This document shows positions 26,922 to 36,530 of a DNA stretch of 64,000 bases, in pieces. How positions within the stretch are numbered: position 1 is the first letter of the stretch; every line of letters begins with the position of its first letter. A program made the position numbers and the translations under genes. The notes beneath the pieces were generated by a model, which saw nothing but the letters and a program-made list of their open reading frames with translations, did not search any database and was not told the DNA's origin. The stretch lies in assembly GCF_030813495.1 (NCBI RefSeq), contig NZ_JAUSUI010000012.1:83680-147679 (forward strand), given 5' to 3'. This DNA comes from Ancylobacter polymorphus (GTDB lineage: Bacteria; Pseudomonadota; Alphaproteobacteria; Rhizobiales; Xanthobacteraceae).

Positions 26922-29744
26922 ATGGCCAACAAGATGCTCATCGACGCCACCCATCCCGAGGAGACTCGGGTGGTGGTGGTGCGCGGCAACCGAGTCGAGG
27001 AATTCGACTTCGAAGCCGCCAATCGCAAGCCGCTGCGCGGCAACATCTACCTCGCCAAGGTCACGCGGGTAGAACCTTCCCTCCAGGCCGCCTTCGTCGA
27101 ATATGGCGGCAACCGGCATGGCTTCCTCGCCTTCAGCGAGATCCATCCCGATTATTACCAGATCCCGGTCGCCGACCGGCAGGCCCTGCTGGCCGAGGAA
27201 GAGCGCCAGCAGCGGCGCGACGCCGAAGCCGAGAACGAGGACAAGCCCAAGGGCCGGCCCCGCCGGCCGCGCGGCGCCGCCAAGTCCGCCGAGGGCGACG
27301 AGAGCGTTTCCGAGGAAGCCACGACCGAAACGTCCGGCGAGACCGAGGGCGACGCCGCCCCGGCGCGGCGTTCGCGCCGTCGCCGCTCGTCCGATGAAGA
27401 GGGCGGTGGCGAGGGCGGCGAGGTCGAGGAGATCGCCGACGAGGAAGAGATCGTCGACGAGGTCGGCTCCGACGACGCCATGGAAGAAATGCCGGAGCGC
27501 GCCCCGCCGCGCGGCCGGGCCCGCACCTACAAGATCCAGGAAGTGATCAAGCGCCGGCAGGTGATGCTGGTGCAGGTGGTCAAGGAAGAGCGCGGCAACA
27601 AGGGCGCGGCGCTCACCACCTATCTCTCGCTCGCCGGCCGCTATTCGGTGCTGATGCCCAACACCGCGCGCGGCGGCGGCATCTCCCGCAAGATCACCTC
27701 GGCCGAGGACCGCAAGCGGCTCAAGGAGGTCGCCTCCGACCTCGAAGTGCCGGAGGGCATGGGCGTCATCCTGCGCACCGCCGGCGCCAACCGCACCAAG
27801 CCGGAGATCAAGCGCGACTTCGAATATCTCCTGCGCCTGTGGGAGAATGTGCGCGAGCTTACTCTGGGCTCCACCGCACCGTCGCTGGTCTATGAGGAAG
27901 GCTCGCTGATCAAGCGCTCCATCCGCGACCTCTACAACAAGGATATCGACGAGGTTCTCGTCGCCGGCGAGGATGGCTACCGCGAGGCCAAGGACTTCAT
28001 GCGCATGCTCATGCCGAGCCATGCGAAGAACGTGAAGATCTACAAGGACCTGCAGCCGGTGTTCACCCGCTTCGGGGTGGAAAGCCAGCTCGACGCGATG
28101 TTCCTGCCGCAGGTGCAGCTGAAGTCTGGCGGCTATCTCGTCATCAACCCGACCGAAGCGCTGGTCTCCATCGACGTGAACTCCGGGCGCTCGACCCGCG
28201 AGCACAATATCGAGGACACGGCGCTGAAGACCAATCTGGAGGCCGCCGAGGAGGTGGCCCGCCAGCTGCGCCTGCGCGACCTCGCCGGCCTTGTCGTGAT
28301 CGACTTCATCGACATGGACGAGAAGCGCAACAACCGGGCGGTGGAGCGCAAGCTCAAGGACTGCCTGAAGAACGACCGCGCCCGCATCCAGCTCGGCCGC
28401 ATCTCGCATTTCGGCCTGATGGAGATGAGCCGCCAGCGCATCCGCACCGGCGTGCTCGAATCCTCCACCGAGGTCTGCCCGCATTGCGGCGGCACCGGCC
28501 ATGTGCGCTCGTCCGCGTCCGTCGCGCTGCAGATGCTGCGCGGCGCCGAGGACATTCTCCAGCGCTCCAACACGCATAACCTCATCATCCGCACCCGCGC
28601 TGAAAACGCGCTCTATGTGCTCAACCACAAGCGCGCGCATCTGCACGAGCTGGAAGAGCGCTTCGGTGTCCTGATCACCATCGCGGCCGACCCGTCGCTG
28701 ACCGGGCTCACCCCGTTCGCCATCGACAAGGGCGACGCGGTGCCGAATCCGATCCCGCTGCCGCGTCCGCCCGAGCTGGTGTTCGAGCCGGAGGAAGAGA
28801 TCGTCGGCGAGGAGAGCGAGGACGAGGTCGAGACCGAGGCGCCGGTTGAAGCCGCCGCCGAGCCCGAGGCCGGCGAGACCCGCGACCCGGCACCCACCGC
28901 CTCCGGCGACACGTCCGGCGAAGGCGGACGCCGTCGGCGCCGCCGGCGCCGGCGTCGGCGCGGCGGTGGCGGCAATGGCGAGAATGGCGAGCGCCATGCC
29001 GAGGGCGAGGCCGGTTCGGACATGTCCGGCGTCGAGTTCGAGGATGACGGCGAGGACGGCGAAGGCGACGAGCCCGCAGAGACCACCGCGGTCGCGGGCG
29101 AGGTGACTGCGGAAGCCGTCGCCGAGGTGCCGGCAACCGACGCGCCGGCCGAGGCTCTGCCCGAGGACACGGCGATCACGCCGGCCGAGGCGCAGGACAT
29201 GGCTGCGGCGGAGCCGGCCCCTGAAGCCGTGACCGAGGCCGCGGCGGAAGCCGCACCCGTCGAGGACGAGAAGCCGCGTCGCGGCCGTCGCGGCGGCGGA
29301 CGCCGCACCAAGGCGGCGGCGGCCGAGGCCAGCACGGAGGCAGCCGAAGCGCCGGCTGCCGAAGCCCCTGCCGCGGAAGCGCCGGCTGTGGAAGCGCCGG
29401 CTGTCGAAACCCCGGCGGCCGAAGCGGCGGAAGCTGCCGACGCGAAACCCAAGCCCCGCCGCCGCCGTTCGACGGTGCGCGAGAAGGCACCGGCCGCAGT
29501 GGAAGGCGATACGGTGAGCGAAAGCGTGAGCGAGACGCCTGCGGAAGCGGCCGCGCCGGAAGCCCCGGTCGCGGAAAGCGCGCCGGAGTCGTCCGTTGCC
29601 GCGGAGTCGGCGCCGGTGGAGGCTCCGCCGGCGGCGGACTCCCCCGCGTCCGGCGAATCCGCTGCCGCCGATCCTGCTCCGGCACCGGAGCCCGACCGCC
29701 CGCGCCGTACCGGCTGGTGGCAGCGCAAGATCTTCGGCGAGTGA
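26922..29744 (+). CDS. rne: ribonuclease E (RNase E/G family) with interrupted S1 domain
   Basis: The product has 940 residues. The S1 RNA-binding domain (from about 35) is split by an acidic and Arg-rich low-complexity insert of about 110 residues (92-200) and resumes at 'RTYKIQEVIKRRQVMLVQV'. The DNase I-like catalytic core has metal-binding Asp in 'VSIDVNSGRSTREHN' (about 415) and 'LVVIDFIDMDEKRN' (about 460). The zinc-link is CPHCGG (about 518). The last 320 residues are disordered: an Arg patch, then Ala-Glu-Pro repeats, ending in a basic RTGWWQRKIFGE. It starts mRNA decay and rRNA maturation; the tail normally scaffolds the degradosome. Confidence 0.95.
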   Translation: MANKMLIDATHPEETRVVVVRGNRVEEFDFEAANRKPLRGNIYLAKVTRVEPSLQAAFVEYGGNRHGFLAFSEIHPDYYQIPVADRQALLAEEERQQRRDAEAENEDKPKGRPRRPRGAAKSAEGDESVSEEATTETSGETEGDAAPARRSRRRRSSDEEGGGEGGEVEEIADEEEIVDEVGSDDAMEEMPERAPPRGRARTYKIQEVIKRRQVMLVQVVKEERGNKGAALTTYLSLAGRYSVLMPNTARGGGISRKITSAEDRKRLKEVASDLEVPEGMGVILRTAGANRTKPEIKRDFEYLLRLWENVRELTLGSTAPSLVYEEGSLIKRSIRDLYNKDIDEVLVAGEDGYREAKDFMRMLMPSHAKNVKIYKDLQPVFTRFGVESQLDAMFLPQVQLKSGGYLVINPTEALVSIDVNSGRSTREHNIEDTALKTNLEAAEEVARQLRLRDLAGLVVIDFIDMDEKRNNRAVERKLKDCLKNDRARIQLGRISHFGLMEMSRQRIRTGVLESSTEVCPHCGGTGHVRSSASVALQMLRGAEDILQRSNTHNLIIRTRAENALYVLNHKRAHLHELEERFGVLITIAADPSLTGLTPFAIDKGDAVPNPIPLPRPPELVFEPEEEIVGEESEDEVETEAPVEAAAEPEAGETRDPAPTASGDTSGEGGRRRRRRRRRRRGGGGNGENGERHAEGEAGSDMSGVEFEDDGEDGEGDEPAETTAVAGEVTAEAVAEVPATDAPAEALPEDTAITPAEAQDMAAAEPAPEAVTEAAAEAAPVEDEKPRRGRRGGGRRTKAAAAEASTEAAEAPAAEAPAAEAPAVEAPAVETPAAEAAEAADAKPKPRRRRSTVREKAPAAVEGDTVSESVSETPAEAAAPEAPVAESAPESSVAAESAPVEAPPAADSPASGESAAADPAPAPEPDRPRRTGWWQRKIFGE

Positions 29745-29819
29745 TCGCCGGCGCGGAAGCTCCGACCCGCAATTCGGCGACAGGGCGCGCGCATGCGCGC
29801 CTACCTCGCCTCGACACTG

Positions 29820-29850
29820 AAAACGGCGCCTCGCGGCGCCGTTTTGCTTT
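29820..29850 (+). terminator. intrinsic terminator after rne
   Basis: AAAACGGCGCC (29820-29830) pairs with GGCGCCGTTTT (29835-29845) across TCGC, followed by GCTTTT. It is a strong rho-independent terminator. Confidence 0.9.
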
Positions 29851-29935
29851 TCCTACCCGCCTGCGCTCCTGCCGGCCGGAACCTCCGTCCTTGGGCGGTG
29901 TTCTGCTCTGGGATCACAGCGATGCGGGGCCTTTC

Positions 29936-30763
29936 ATGATTACCCTCCAGTGCGGCTACCGGATCGAAATCGTCTGTGACCGGCCAACCGCCGGCATCAC
30001 CCAGCTCGACCCGCATCCGGAACGGCAGGTCGACATCCTTGATGTCGTCACCATGAGCGTCGTGGCGCTCGGCGATGGCAGCCCGGTCCCCTGCGACACC
30101 TATGAGGATGGCTTCGGCAATATCTGCCGGCGACTGGTCATCCCGCCGGGCGGCGCGCGCTTCGAGAGCCGGATCAATGTCGCCGACCCCGGCACGCTTG
30201 ATGTGTTCGACCTCAACGCCGTCGAGCACAACCCGGCCGAGCTCCCGCCCGGTGTGCTGCAATTCCTGCTGCCGAGCCGGTATTGTGAGGTGGACGAACT
30301 GTCCAATACGGCGTGGGGCCTGTTCGGCAGCTGCGCTCCCGGCTGGAACCGGGTGCAGCAGATCTGTAATTTTGTCCACGCGCAGATCCGCTTCGACTAT
30401 CAGTGCGCACGCAGCACCCGCACCGCCGCGCAGGCGTTCAACGAGAGGGTCGGCGTCTGCCGCGACTTCACCCATCTCGCCGTGGCGCTCACCCGGGCGA
30501 TGAACATTCCCGCCCGGTACTGCAACGGCTTTCTCGGCGATGTCGGCGTGCCGCCCAACCCGGCGCCGATGGACTATAATGCGTGGTTCGAGGCCTATAT
30601 TGGCGGGCACTGGCACACCTTCGACGCCCGCCACAACGTGCCGCGCATCGGCCGTGTGCTGGTGGCGCGCGGGCGCGATGCCGCCGATATCCCGATGCTC
30701 CACACCTTCGGCCCGCATGTGCTGCAGCGCTTCGAGGTGATCACCGAAGAAATCGGGGCGTAG
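29936..30763 (+). CDS. transglutaminase-like cysteine protease/peptidase family protein
   Basis: The 275-residue cytosolic protein has a beta-rich N-terminal half with 'QLDPHPERQVDIL' and a transglutaminase core. The catalytic Cys is in 'ERVGVCRDFTHLAVALTRAM', the His in 'HWHTFDARHNVPRIGR', and the Asp closely follows it. Such proteins often sit in protein or peptidoglycan modification systems, but no partner gene is beside it. The ATG at 29936 gives a family-like start ('ITLQCGYRIEI'); the frame's earlier codons overlap the rne terminator. Confidence 0.85.
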   Translation: MITLQCGYRIEIVCDRPTAGITQLDPHPERQVDILDVVTMSVVALGDGSPVPCDTYEDGFGNICRRLVIPPGGARFESRINVADPGTLDVFDLNAVEHNPAELPPGVLQFLLPSRYCEVDELSNTAWGLFGSCAPGWNRVQQICNFVHAQIRFDYQCARSTRTAAQAFNERVGVCRDFTHLAVALTRAMNIPARYCNGFLGDVGVPPNPAPMDYNAWFEAYIGGHWHTFDARHNVPRIGRVLVARGRDAADIPMLHTFGPHVLQRFEVITEEIGA

Positions 30764-30789
30764 CGCCCGCGCGCCGGGATTTGCGGGTG

Positions 30790-31632
30790 TCAGGCCCGCA
30801 GCGCCGCCGCGTGGTCCTGCGCCCACTGCGCCACGCTGCGCGGCTCCTTGCCGGTCAGCGTCTTTACCGCGTCGGTCACGCCGGCCGTCCATCCCTCACG
30901 CACGGGATAGAAGATGCTGGCGAGGAAGCGGGCATAGTCTTCGCCGATGCCGGCGCCGGTGAGAATGCCGACGAAGGTGTCGTCATCGACCGGGGCATAG
31001 GCAACCGGCTTGCCGATCACCTGCGCGAGGAGCGCCGCCGCCTCGGCATAGCTCAGCGCCTCCGGGCCGGTGAGATTGAACGCCTTGTTGTCGAAGGCGT
31101 CGGTGGTTAGCGCGCTCGCGGCGCTGGCGGCAATGTCGCGCCCATCGATGAAGCTCGACTTTCCCTCGCCCGCCGGCACGGCGATGGCGCCGGCATGGTC
31201 GATGCCCGGCTTCCAGAAATTGAGGAAATTGTCGGTGAACCAGTTCGGCCGCAGGATCACATAGGGCGTGCCGGAGGCGATGAGGGCGAGTTCGACCTGG
31301 CGATAGGGGATGGAATCGTCGGCATCGACGCCGAGCGCGGTCTGCAGCACCACCTTCACCTTGCGGGCGGCCGCGGCCTCGATGACCGGGATCAGCCATT
31401 CCCGCGGCGTGGTGATGCCGCCCGGCAGCAGCACATAGGCGCGGTCGACCCCCTCGAACGCCGCCGCGTACGTCTCCGGGCGGTCGAAGGCGAAGGCGAC
31501 GCCCTCCGCGCCCTCGATCGGCGCGCCGCTGCGCGAGGCGGCCTTTACCGCCTCGCCGCGCGCCAGCAGCTCTTTCACCAGCGGCCGCCCCACATGACCG
31601 CTCGCGCCGAGAACCAGAATCTTGCCTGTCAT
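30790..31632 (-). CDS. NmrA/QorB-like NAD(P)-binding oxidoreductase
   Basis: The 280-residue Rossmann protein begins 'GKILVLGASGHVGRPLVKEL' with the GxxGxxG motif at 8-14. It continues with 'RAYVLLPGGITTPREWLIPV' and 'YVILRPNWFTDNFLNFW', typical of NmrA and SDR-type atypical reductases such as the quinone reductase QorB. The catalytic Tyr-Lys pair of classical SDRs is not evident. It is divergent from the HxlR regulator, which probably controls it through the operator at 31693-31727. Confidence 0.85.
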   Translation of the reverse strand: MTGKILVLGASGHVGRPLVKELLARGEAVKAASRSGAPIEGAEGVAFAFDRPETYAAAFEGVDRAYVLLPGGITTPREWLIPVIEAAAARKVKVVLQTALGVDADDSIPYRQVELALIASGTPYVILRPNWFTDNFLNFWKPGIDHAGAIAVPAGEGKSSFIDGRDIAASAASALTTDAFDNKAFNLTGPEALSYAEAAALLAQVIGKPVAYAPVDDDTFVGILTGAGIGEDYARFLASIFYPVREGWTAGVTDAVKTLTGKEPRSVAQWAQDHAAALRA

Positions 31633-31692
31633 CGTCTGTCTCCTTAGTATCTATTAGAAACCATGTTTCGGATGACAACCTACGCTCGTCTC

Positions 31693-31727
31693 CCATGTAC
31701 GCAAGAGAGCACTTTGCGCTCACATGG
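31693..31727. promoter_or_regulatory. nested inverted repeat, candidate HxlR operator
   Basis: CCATGT (31693-31698) and ACATGG (31722-31727) enclose CGCAA (31700-31704) and TTGCG (31714-31718). The two dyads share nearly the same centre. The site lies midway between the divergent reductase and HxlR genes, as expected for a local autoregulator. Confidence 0.45.
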
Positions 31728-31776
31728 TGGCGTCGAGGAAACCGGCCCGCCGGTGTCAGCCGCGAGGGAGACCGCG

Positions 31777-32148
31777 ATGCGCTACGCCTATAATGTCTAT
31801 GAAGACCGCTGCCCGACCCGGATGGTGCTCGACCGGCTCGCCGACAAATGGGCGCTGCTGATCCTCGACCGGCTGGAAGACGGGCCGGTGCGCTTCAACC
31901 ATCTGCGCCGCGACATCAAGGGCATCTCGCAGAAGGTGCTGTCGCAGACGCTGAAGAAGCTGGAGCGCGACGGGCTGGTGACGCGCACGGTGTATCCCAC
32001 GGTGCCGGTCACGGTGGAGTACGCCCTCACCCCGTTGGGGCGCGCGCTGGGGGAGACGGCCGCCGCCCTCACCCATTGGGCCGAGCACAATATGGACGCC
32101 ATTCTCGCCGCCCAGGCCGCCTATGACGCGGCGCTGGCGGAGCGGTAG
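31777..32148 (+). CDS. HxlR family winged-helix transcriptional regulator
   Basis: The 123-residue regulator has the HxlR core 'CPTRMVLDRLADKWALLILD', 'RFNHLRRDIKGISQKVLSQT' and 'LERDGLVTRTVYPTVPVTVE'. The N-terminal cysteine (residue 11, 'EDRCP') is at the place where several family members sense quinones or aldehydes. The ATG at 31777 has GAGGGAG upstream; the longer open frame crosses the operator. It is divergent from the reductase gene. Confidence 0.9.
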   Translation: MRYAYNVYEDRCPTRMVLDRLADKWALLILDRLEDGPVRFNHLRRDIKGISQKVLSQTLKKLERDGLVTRTVYPTVPVTVEYALTPLGRALGETAAALTHWAEHNMDAILAAQAAYDAALAER

Positions 32149-32169
32149 TCGCGGGCAGACGCCGCCCCC

Positions 32170-32207
32170 GTCATCGTGAGGCACGAGCACAGTGAGCCTC
32201 GAAGGAC
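32170..32207. repeat. palindromic intergenic repeat (family A, single variant copy)
   Basis: The copy runs from gtcatcgtgag to ctcgaaggacg and is a diverged single copy of the family at 4547 and 6758. It lies between the convergent HxlR and aminotransferase genes. Confidence 0.6.
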
Positions 32208-32229
32208 GCAGGGCCATGCCGCCCTGTCC

Positions 32230-33432
32230 TCACCCCTTGCGCAGAAAATCGCCGATGCGCTGCACCGCCTCGCGCATCTCGTCCGGGGCGCCGGCATAGG
32301 AGAGGCGCAGATAATGGTGGCCGCGATGCGGGTCGAAATCGACGCCCGGCGTCGCCGCCACATGCGCCTCGTCGAGCAGCCGCCGGGCGAAGGCGGCGGA
32401 ATCGTCGGTGAAGCGCGCCACATCGGCATAGAGATAGAACGCGCCGTCGACGGGCAGGAATTCCGGCAGGCCGGCGGCGGGCAGGCCCTGCGTCAGGATC
32501 AGCCGGTTCTCCTCATAGCCGTGCTTGACCGCCTCCATCTCGCCCGCGCCGTCAAAGGCCGCCTCGGCGGCGATCTGCGAGAGGGTGGGCACGGAGATCA
32601 TCAGGTTCTGCTGCAGCCGCTCCACCGCGCGCACGAGCCCCGTGGGCATCACCATCCAGCCGACCCGCCAGCCGGTCATGCAGAAATATTTCGAGAAGGA
32701 ATGGATGATGGTGGCCTCCGGGCTCACCGCCGCCGCCGTGGTGGCGGGGAAGGCGTAGTCGAGCCCGTGATAGATCTCGTCGGAGATGAAGCGGATGCCC
32801 GCCTCCTCGGCGGTGCGGATCAGCTCCGCCAGCGCTTCCGGGCGCATCATCGTGCCGGTGGGGTTGGCCGGGCTCGCCACCAGCACGCCCTTGAGCGGGG
32901 CGCGGCGGTGGGCGTCGAGCAGCGCCTCGGGGGTGATGACCCAGCGCGACGCCGCGTCGGTCTCGATCAGCACCGGCTCGCAGCCGAGCGCGGTGAGGAT
33001 GTGGCGGTAGGGCGGATAGCCGGGATTGGCGATCGCCACCCGGTCGCCGGGCTCGAACCGGGCGAGGAAGGTGAGCAGGAAGCCGGAGGAGGAGCCGGTC
33101 GTCACCACCACACGTCCGGGATCGAGGTCGAGCCCGTAGGTCTCGCCATAGTGCCGGGCGATGCGGGCGCGCAGCGAGGGAATGCCGAGCGCGGTGGTGT
33201 AGCCGATGCGGCCATGGTCGAGGGCGCGCCGCGCCGCCTCGCGCGCAGTGGAGGGGGCCGGCGCCGCCGGCTGGCCAACCTCCATATGGATGACATGGCC
33301 GCCCGCCGCCTCGATGCGCGCGGCCCGTTCCATCACGTCCATGACGATGAAGGGGGCGATCTCGCTGCGGCGGGAGGCGCCGGCGAGCCGCGCGGCGGCT
33401 GCGAGGCGATCTGACGGGAACGATGTATCCAT
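32230..33432 (-). CDS. class I/II PLP-dependent aminotransferase
   Basis: The 400-residue fold type I enzyme has 'VVTTGSSSGFLLTFLARFEP', 'LVASPANPTGTMMRP', the PLP lysine in 'HSFSKYFCMTGWRVGWMV', and the substrate-binding Arg in 'HHYLRLSYAGAPD'. The family includes aspartate, aromatic and alanine aminotransferases; the exact substrate cannot be told. ATG 33432 is chosen over the frame's upstream ATG at 33471 because AAGG precedes it at about 11 bases. Confidence 0.88.
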   Translation of the reverse strand: MDTSFPSDRLAAAARLAGASRRSEIAPFIVMDVMERAARIEAAGGHVIHMEVGQPAAPAPSTAREAARRALDHGRIGYTTALGIPSLRARIARHYGETYGLDLDPGRVVVTTGSSSGFLLTFLARFEPGDRVAIANPGYPPYRHILTALGCEPVLIETDAASRWVITPEALLDAHRRAPLKGVLVASPANPTGTMMRPEALAELIRTAEEAGIRFISDEIYHGLDYAFPATTAAAVSPEATIIHSFSKYFCMTGWRVGWMVMPTGLVRAVERLQQNLMISVPTLSQIAAEAAFDGAGEMEAVKHGYEENRLILTQGLPAAGLPEFLPVDGAFYLYADVARFTDDSAAFARRLLDEAHVAATPGVDFDPHRGHHYLRLSYAGAPDEMREAVQRIGDFLRKG

Positions 33433-33578
33433 GATGCCGAACCTTGCCCACGCGCCGCACGCGTGCCGCATTGTTTCGCGCGTGTCGGCGGACGTTCAAT
33501 AGAAGATGATAACGGGTAGGCTTGACCCTGCCGTCACGACAGCGTCAGTTCGCCCCCGGAAACAATTCGTGTCGATGG

Positions 33579-35045
33579 ATGATGCCTTCGCTGCTGCTTG
33601 ACAACCCCTCCTGCGCCACCCGCCGCCCGAGCGGTCGCCTTGTCGCGCGCATCGGCGCCCGTCTTTCGCGCGGCGCCACCTTCCTTGCCGCCGCCGCGCT
33701 GCTCGCCCCGGCCGCCCCGGCACAGGCGCAGAGTCGCCAGCCCGGCATCATCCGCGACGCCGAGATCGAAACGCTGATGCGCGATTACACGCGCCCGATC
33801 TTCAAGGTGGCCGGCCTGCAACAGCAGAACATCCAGGTGGTGCTGGTCGGCAGCGACAGTTTCAACGCCTTCGTCGCCGACGGAAGGCGCATCTTCATCA
33901 ATACCGGCGCGCTCCAGCAGTCGAAGACGCCGAACGAGATCATCGGCGTGCTCGCGCATGAGACCGGCCATATCGCCGGCGGCCACCTCGCCAATATGCG
34001 CCAGCAGCTGGAGTCAGCGCAGACCGCCGCCATTGTCGGCATGCTGCTCGCCGCCGGCGGCGTCGCGGCCGGCGCGGCGAGCGGCGCCAATATGGGCGGA
34101 GCTGCCGCTGGCGCCCTGATGGCGCCGCAGGAAATCGCCCGCCGCACGCTGCTCTCCTATCAGCGCGGTCAGGAAGCCTCGGCCGACCAGGCCGCGGTGA
34201 AGTACCTCACCGCCACCAAGCAGTCCGCCAAGGGCATGCTGACGACCTTCGAGCGCTTCCAGAACGACCAGATCTTCCTCAGCCAGCGCGTCGACCCCTA
34301 TGTGCTGAGCCACCCGATGGCGACGGAGCGCATCGCGCTTCTGTCGGAGATGGCGCATAAGAGCCCCTATTTCGACGCCAAGGACCCGCCTGCCCTGCAG
34401 GCGCGGCACGATATGATGCGGGCGAAGCTCGTCGGCTTCACCCAGCCGCCGGACACGGTGAACCGTACCTATTCGCGTTCCGACAATTCGCTGCCGGCGC
34501 GCTATGCGCGGGCGATTTCCGGCTACCGCTTCGGCAGCATCCCGGATGCGCTGAACCAGATCGATTCGCTGATCGCCGAGCAGCCGAACAATCCCTATTT
34601 CTACGAGCTGAAGGGCCAGGCGCTGCTGGAGGCCGGGCGGGCGCGGGAGGCGGTGCCGCCGCTGCGCCGTGCCGTCGCGCTGTCCGATGGCAACCCGCTG
34701 ATCCGCATGCTGCTGGGCCAGGCGCTGGTCGCCAGCGACGACAAGGCGTCGATGGAGGAGGCGGTGCGCGAGCTCACTTTCAGCCTGCAGCGCGAGCCGA
34801 CCTCGCCGGCCGGCTGGCGCTACCTCGCCATGGCCTATGGCCGCAAGGGCGACATTCCCAATGCCGACCTCGCCTCGGCGCAGGCCGCCTATATGAGCGG
34901 CGACTTCCGCCTGTCGCGCGAGCTTGCCACCCGCGCCCGCAACGGCTTCAAGCTCGGCTCGCCGGGCTGGCTGAAGGCGGACGACATCGTCAACTACAAG
35001 CCGCCGGTGGACCCAAACGCCCGCCGCAAGCAGGCCGGCCAGTGA
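33579..35045 (+). CDS. M48 family zinc metalloprotease with C-terminal TPR repeats (BepA-like)
   Basis: The product has 488 residues. A long basic leader and signal peptide end near 'APAAPAQAQSR'. The zinc site is HETGH (HExxH) in 'IIGVLAHETGHIAGGHL', with the third ligand Glu in 'YQRGQEASADQAAVKYL'. The C-terminal 200 residues are TPR-like ('FYELKGQALLEAGRAREAVP'). BepA-type proteins act in the periplasm on outer-membrane assembly. The start is uncertain between adjacent ATGs at 33579 and 33582. It is followed closely by the DsbA-like gene. Confidence 0.88.
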   Translation: MMPSLLLDNPSCATRRPSGRLVARIGARLSRGATFLAAAALLAPAAPAQAQSRQPGIIRDAEIETLMRDYTRPIFKVAGLQQQNIQVVLVGSDSFNAFVADGRRIFINTGALQQSKTPNEIIGVLAHETGHIAGGHLANMRQQLESAQTAAIVGMLLAAGGVAAGAASGANMGGAAAGALMAPQEIARRTLLSYQRGQEASADQAAVKYLTATKQSAKGMLTTFERFQNDQIFLSQRVDPYVLSHPMATERIALLSEMAHKSPYFDAKDPPALQARHDMMRAKLVGFTQPPDTVNRTYSRSDNSLPARYARAISGYRFGSIPDALNQIDSLIAEQPNNPYFYELKGQALLEAGRAREAVPPLRRAVALSDGNPLIRMLLGQALVASDDKASMEEAVRELTFSLQREPTSPAGWRYLAMAYGRKGDIPNADLASAQAAYMSGDFRLSRELATRARNGFKLGSPGWLKADDIVNYKPPVDPNARRKQAGQ

Positions 35046-35080
35046 CGGCCGGCACCGCCTCTTTCCCGCTGGAGACTCCC

Positions 35081-35866
35081 ATGCTGCCCCTTCGCCTCCT
35101 CCGCCGCGCCGGCCGCGCGACCCTTGCGCTCGGCCTTGCCGCCGGCCTGCTGCTCGGCGCGGCGCACACACCGGCCTCCGCGCTCGACGATGCCCAACGC
35201 AAGGAATTCGAGAGCGTCATCCGCGACTATCTCTTGAACAATCCCGAGGTGATCCAGGAAGCGATCATGGTGCTGCAGCAGCGCCAGGCTGCGGCCGCGG
35301 CCAAGCAGCGCGAGGCGGCTGTGGCCGAACTCAAGCCCCGCATCTACGACACCACGCGCGGCGTCGTGGTCGGCAACCCGCAGGGCGACGTCACCCTGGT
35401 CGAGTTCTTCGATTACAATTGCGGCTACTGCAAGCGCGCGCTGGGCGACATGGTCGACCTCATCAAGGGCGACCCAAAGCTCAAGGTGATCCTCAAGGAA
35501 TTCCCGGTGCTCGGACCGGGTTCGGTGGAAGCGGCACGCGTGGCGGTTGCCGTGCGCCTGACCGCGCCGGACAAGTATTTCGACTTCCACAAGAAGCTGC
35601 TCGGCGAGCGCGGGCAGGCCAACAAGGACAAGGCGATCGAGGCCGCCGTCGCGGCGGGCGTCGACAAGGCGGCGCTGGAGAAAGCGCTCGACAACCCGGA
35701 AGTCAACGCCACGCTGCAGGACGACCTGCAACTGGCCGAGGCGCTCGGCATCGACGGCACGCCGAGCTATGTGCTGGGCGACCAGGTGGTGGTCGGCGCG
35801 GTCGGCCATGACCAGCTGAAGGAGGCCATCGCCTCCGTGCGCAAGTGCGGCAAGACCCAGTGCTGA
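35081..35866 (+). CDS. DsbA-family (Com1/ScsC-like) thiol:disulfide oxidoreductase
   Basis: The 261-residue exported thioredoxin-fold protein has a signal peptide ending near 'HTPASALDD', an N-terminal helical stretch ('[20 protein letters not shown]'), the redox motif CGYC in '[15 protein letters not shown]', and a cis-Pro loop '[12 protein letters not shown]'. It handles disulfides of periplasmic proteins. ATG 35081 has GGAGA at seven bases, which is better than the GTG at 35042. It follows the protease in a probable operon. Confidence 0.9.
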   Translation: MLPLRLLRRAGRATLALGLAAGLLLGAAHTPASALDDAQRKEFESVIRDYLLNNPEVIQEAIMVLQQRQAAAAAKQREAAVAELKPRIYDTTRGVVVGNPQGDVTLVEFFDYNCGYCKRALGDMVDLIKGDPKLKVILKEFPVLGPGSVEAARVAVAVRLTAPDKYFDFHKKLLGERGQANKDKAIEAAVAAGVDKAALEKALDNPEVNATLQDDLQLAEALGIDGTPSYVLGDQVVVGAVGHDQLKEAIASVRKCGKTQC

Positions 35867-36056
35867 ACGTCCATGGTTGAACCTCCGGCGCGGACCGCAC
35901 CCACGGACCGCGCCGGACGTGGCCCCGGCACGGGGCCCGCCGGCCGGGGATAATCCCCTGGAAAACACGGCAGGGCTTGGCGCGGGGCCAGCCATTGCCT
36001 ATAAACCCGCGGCCGTCCCGGCATGGGGCCGCCGGCGGCTGGCTCAACGAGGCGCG

Positions 36057-36500
36057 ATGCCCGACACGGTGCATGTTCTCAACGGACCGAATCTGAACCT
36101 GCTCGGCACGCGCGAGCCGGAGATTTACGGCCGTTCGACCATCGCCGATGTGGAGGCCGCCTGCCGCTCCGCCTGCGAGCGCCATGGCCTCGACCTCGTC
36201 TTCCGCCAGACCAACCATGAAGGCGAGCTCGTCACCTTCCTCCAGGAAGCGCGCGGCTCGCGTGGCGTGGTGCTGAACGCGGCGGCCTATACCCATACAT
36301 CCGTCGCCATTGCCGACGCCATCAAGGCGGCCGGCCTCATTGTCGTCGAAGTCCACCTGTCCAACGTCTTCGCGCGCGAAGCCTTCCGCCATCATTCCTT
36401 TATTTCGCCGGTCGCCCGTGGGGTGATCTGCGGTCTGGGGATCGACGGCTACCGGCTCGCCATCGACGCGCTCGCCACCGCCGGTGGCAAGATCAGCTGA
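36057..36500 (+). CDS. aroQ: type II 3-dehydroquinate dehydratase
   Basis: The 147-residue enzyme has '[19 protein letters not shown]' with the catalytic Tyr, '[19 protein letters not shown]', and the catalytic His in '[20 protein letters not shown]'. It dehydrates 3-dehydroquinate to 3-dehydroshikimate in the shikimate pathway. The ATG at 36057 is preceded by GAGG. It leads the conserved aroQ-accB-accC-aat block. Confidence 0.95.
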   Translation: MPDTVHVLNGPNLNLLGTREPEIYGRSTIADVEAACRSACERHGLDLVFRQTNHEGELVTFLQEARGSRGVVLNAAAYTHTSVAIADAIKAAGLIVVEVHLSNVFAREAFRHHSFISPVARGVICGLGIDGYRLAIDALATAGGKIS

Positions 36501-36530
36501 GGGAGACGGGCGAGCGACCGTCACGGGATC

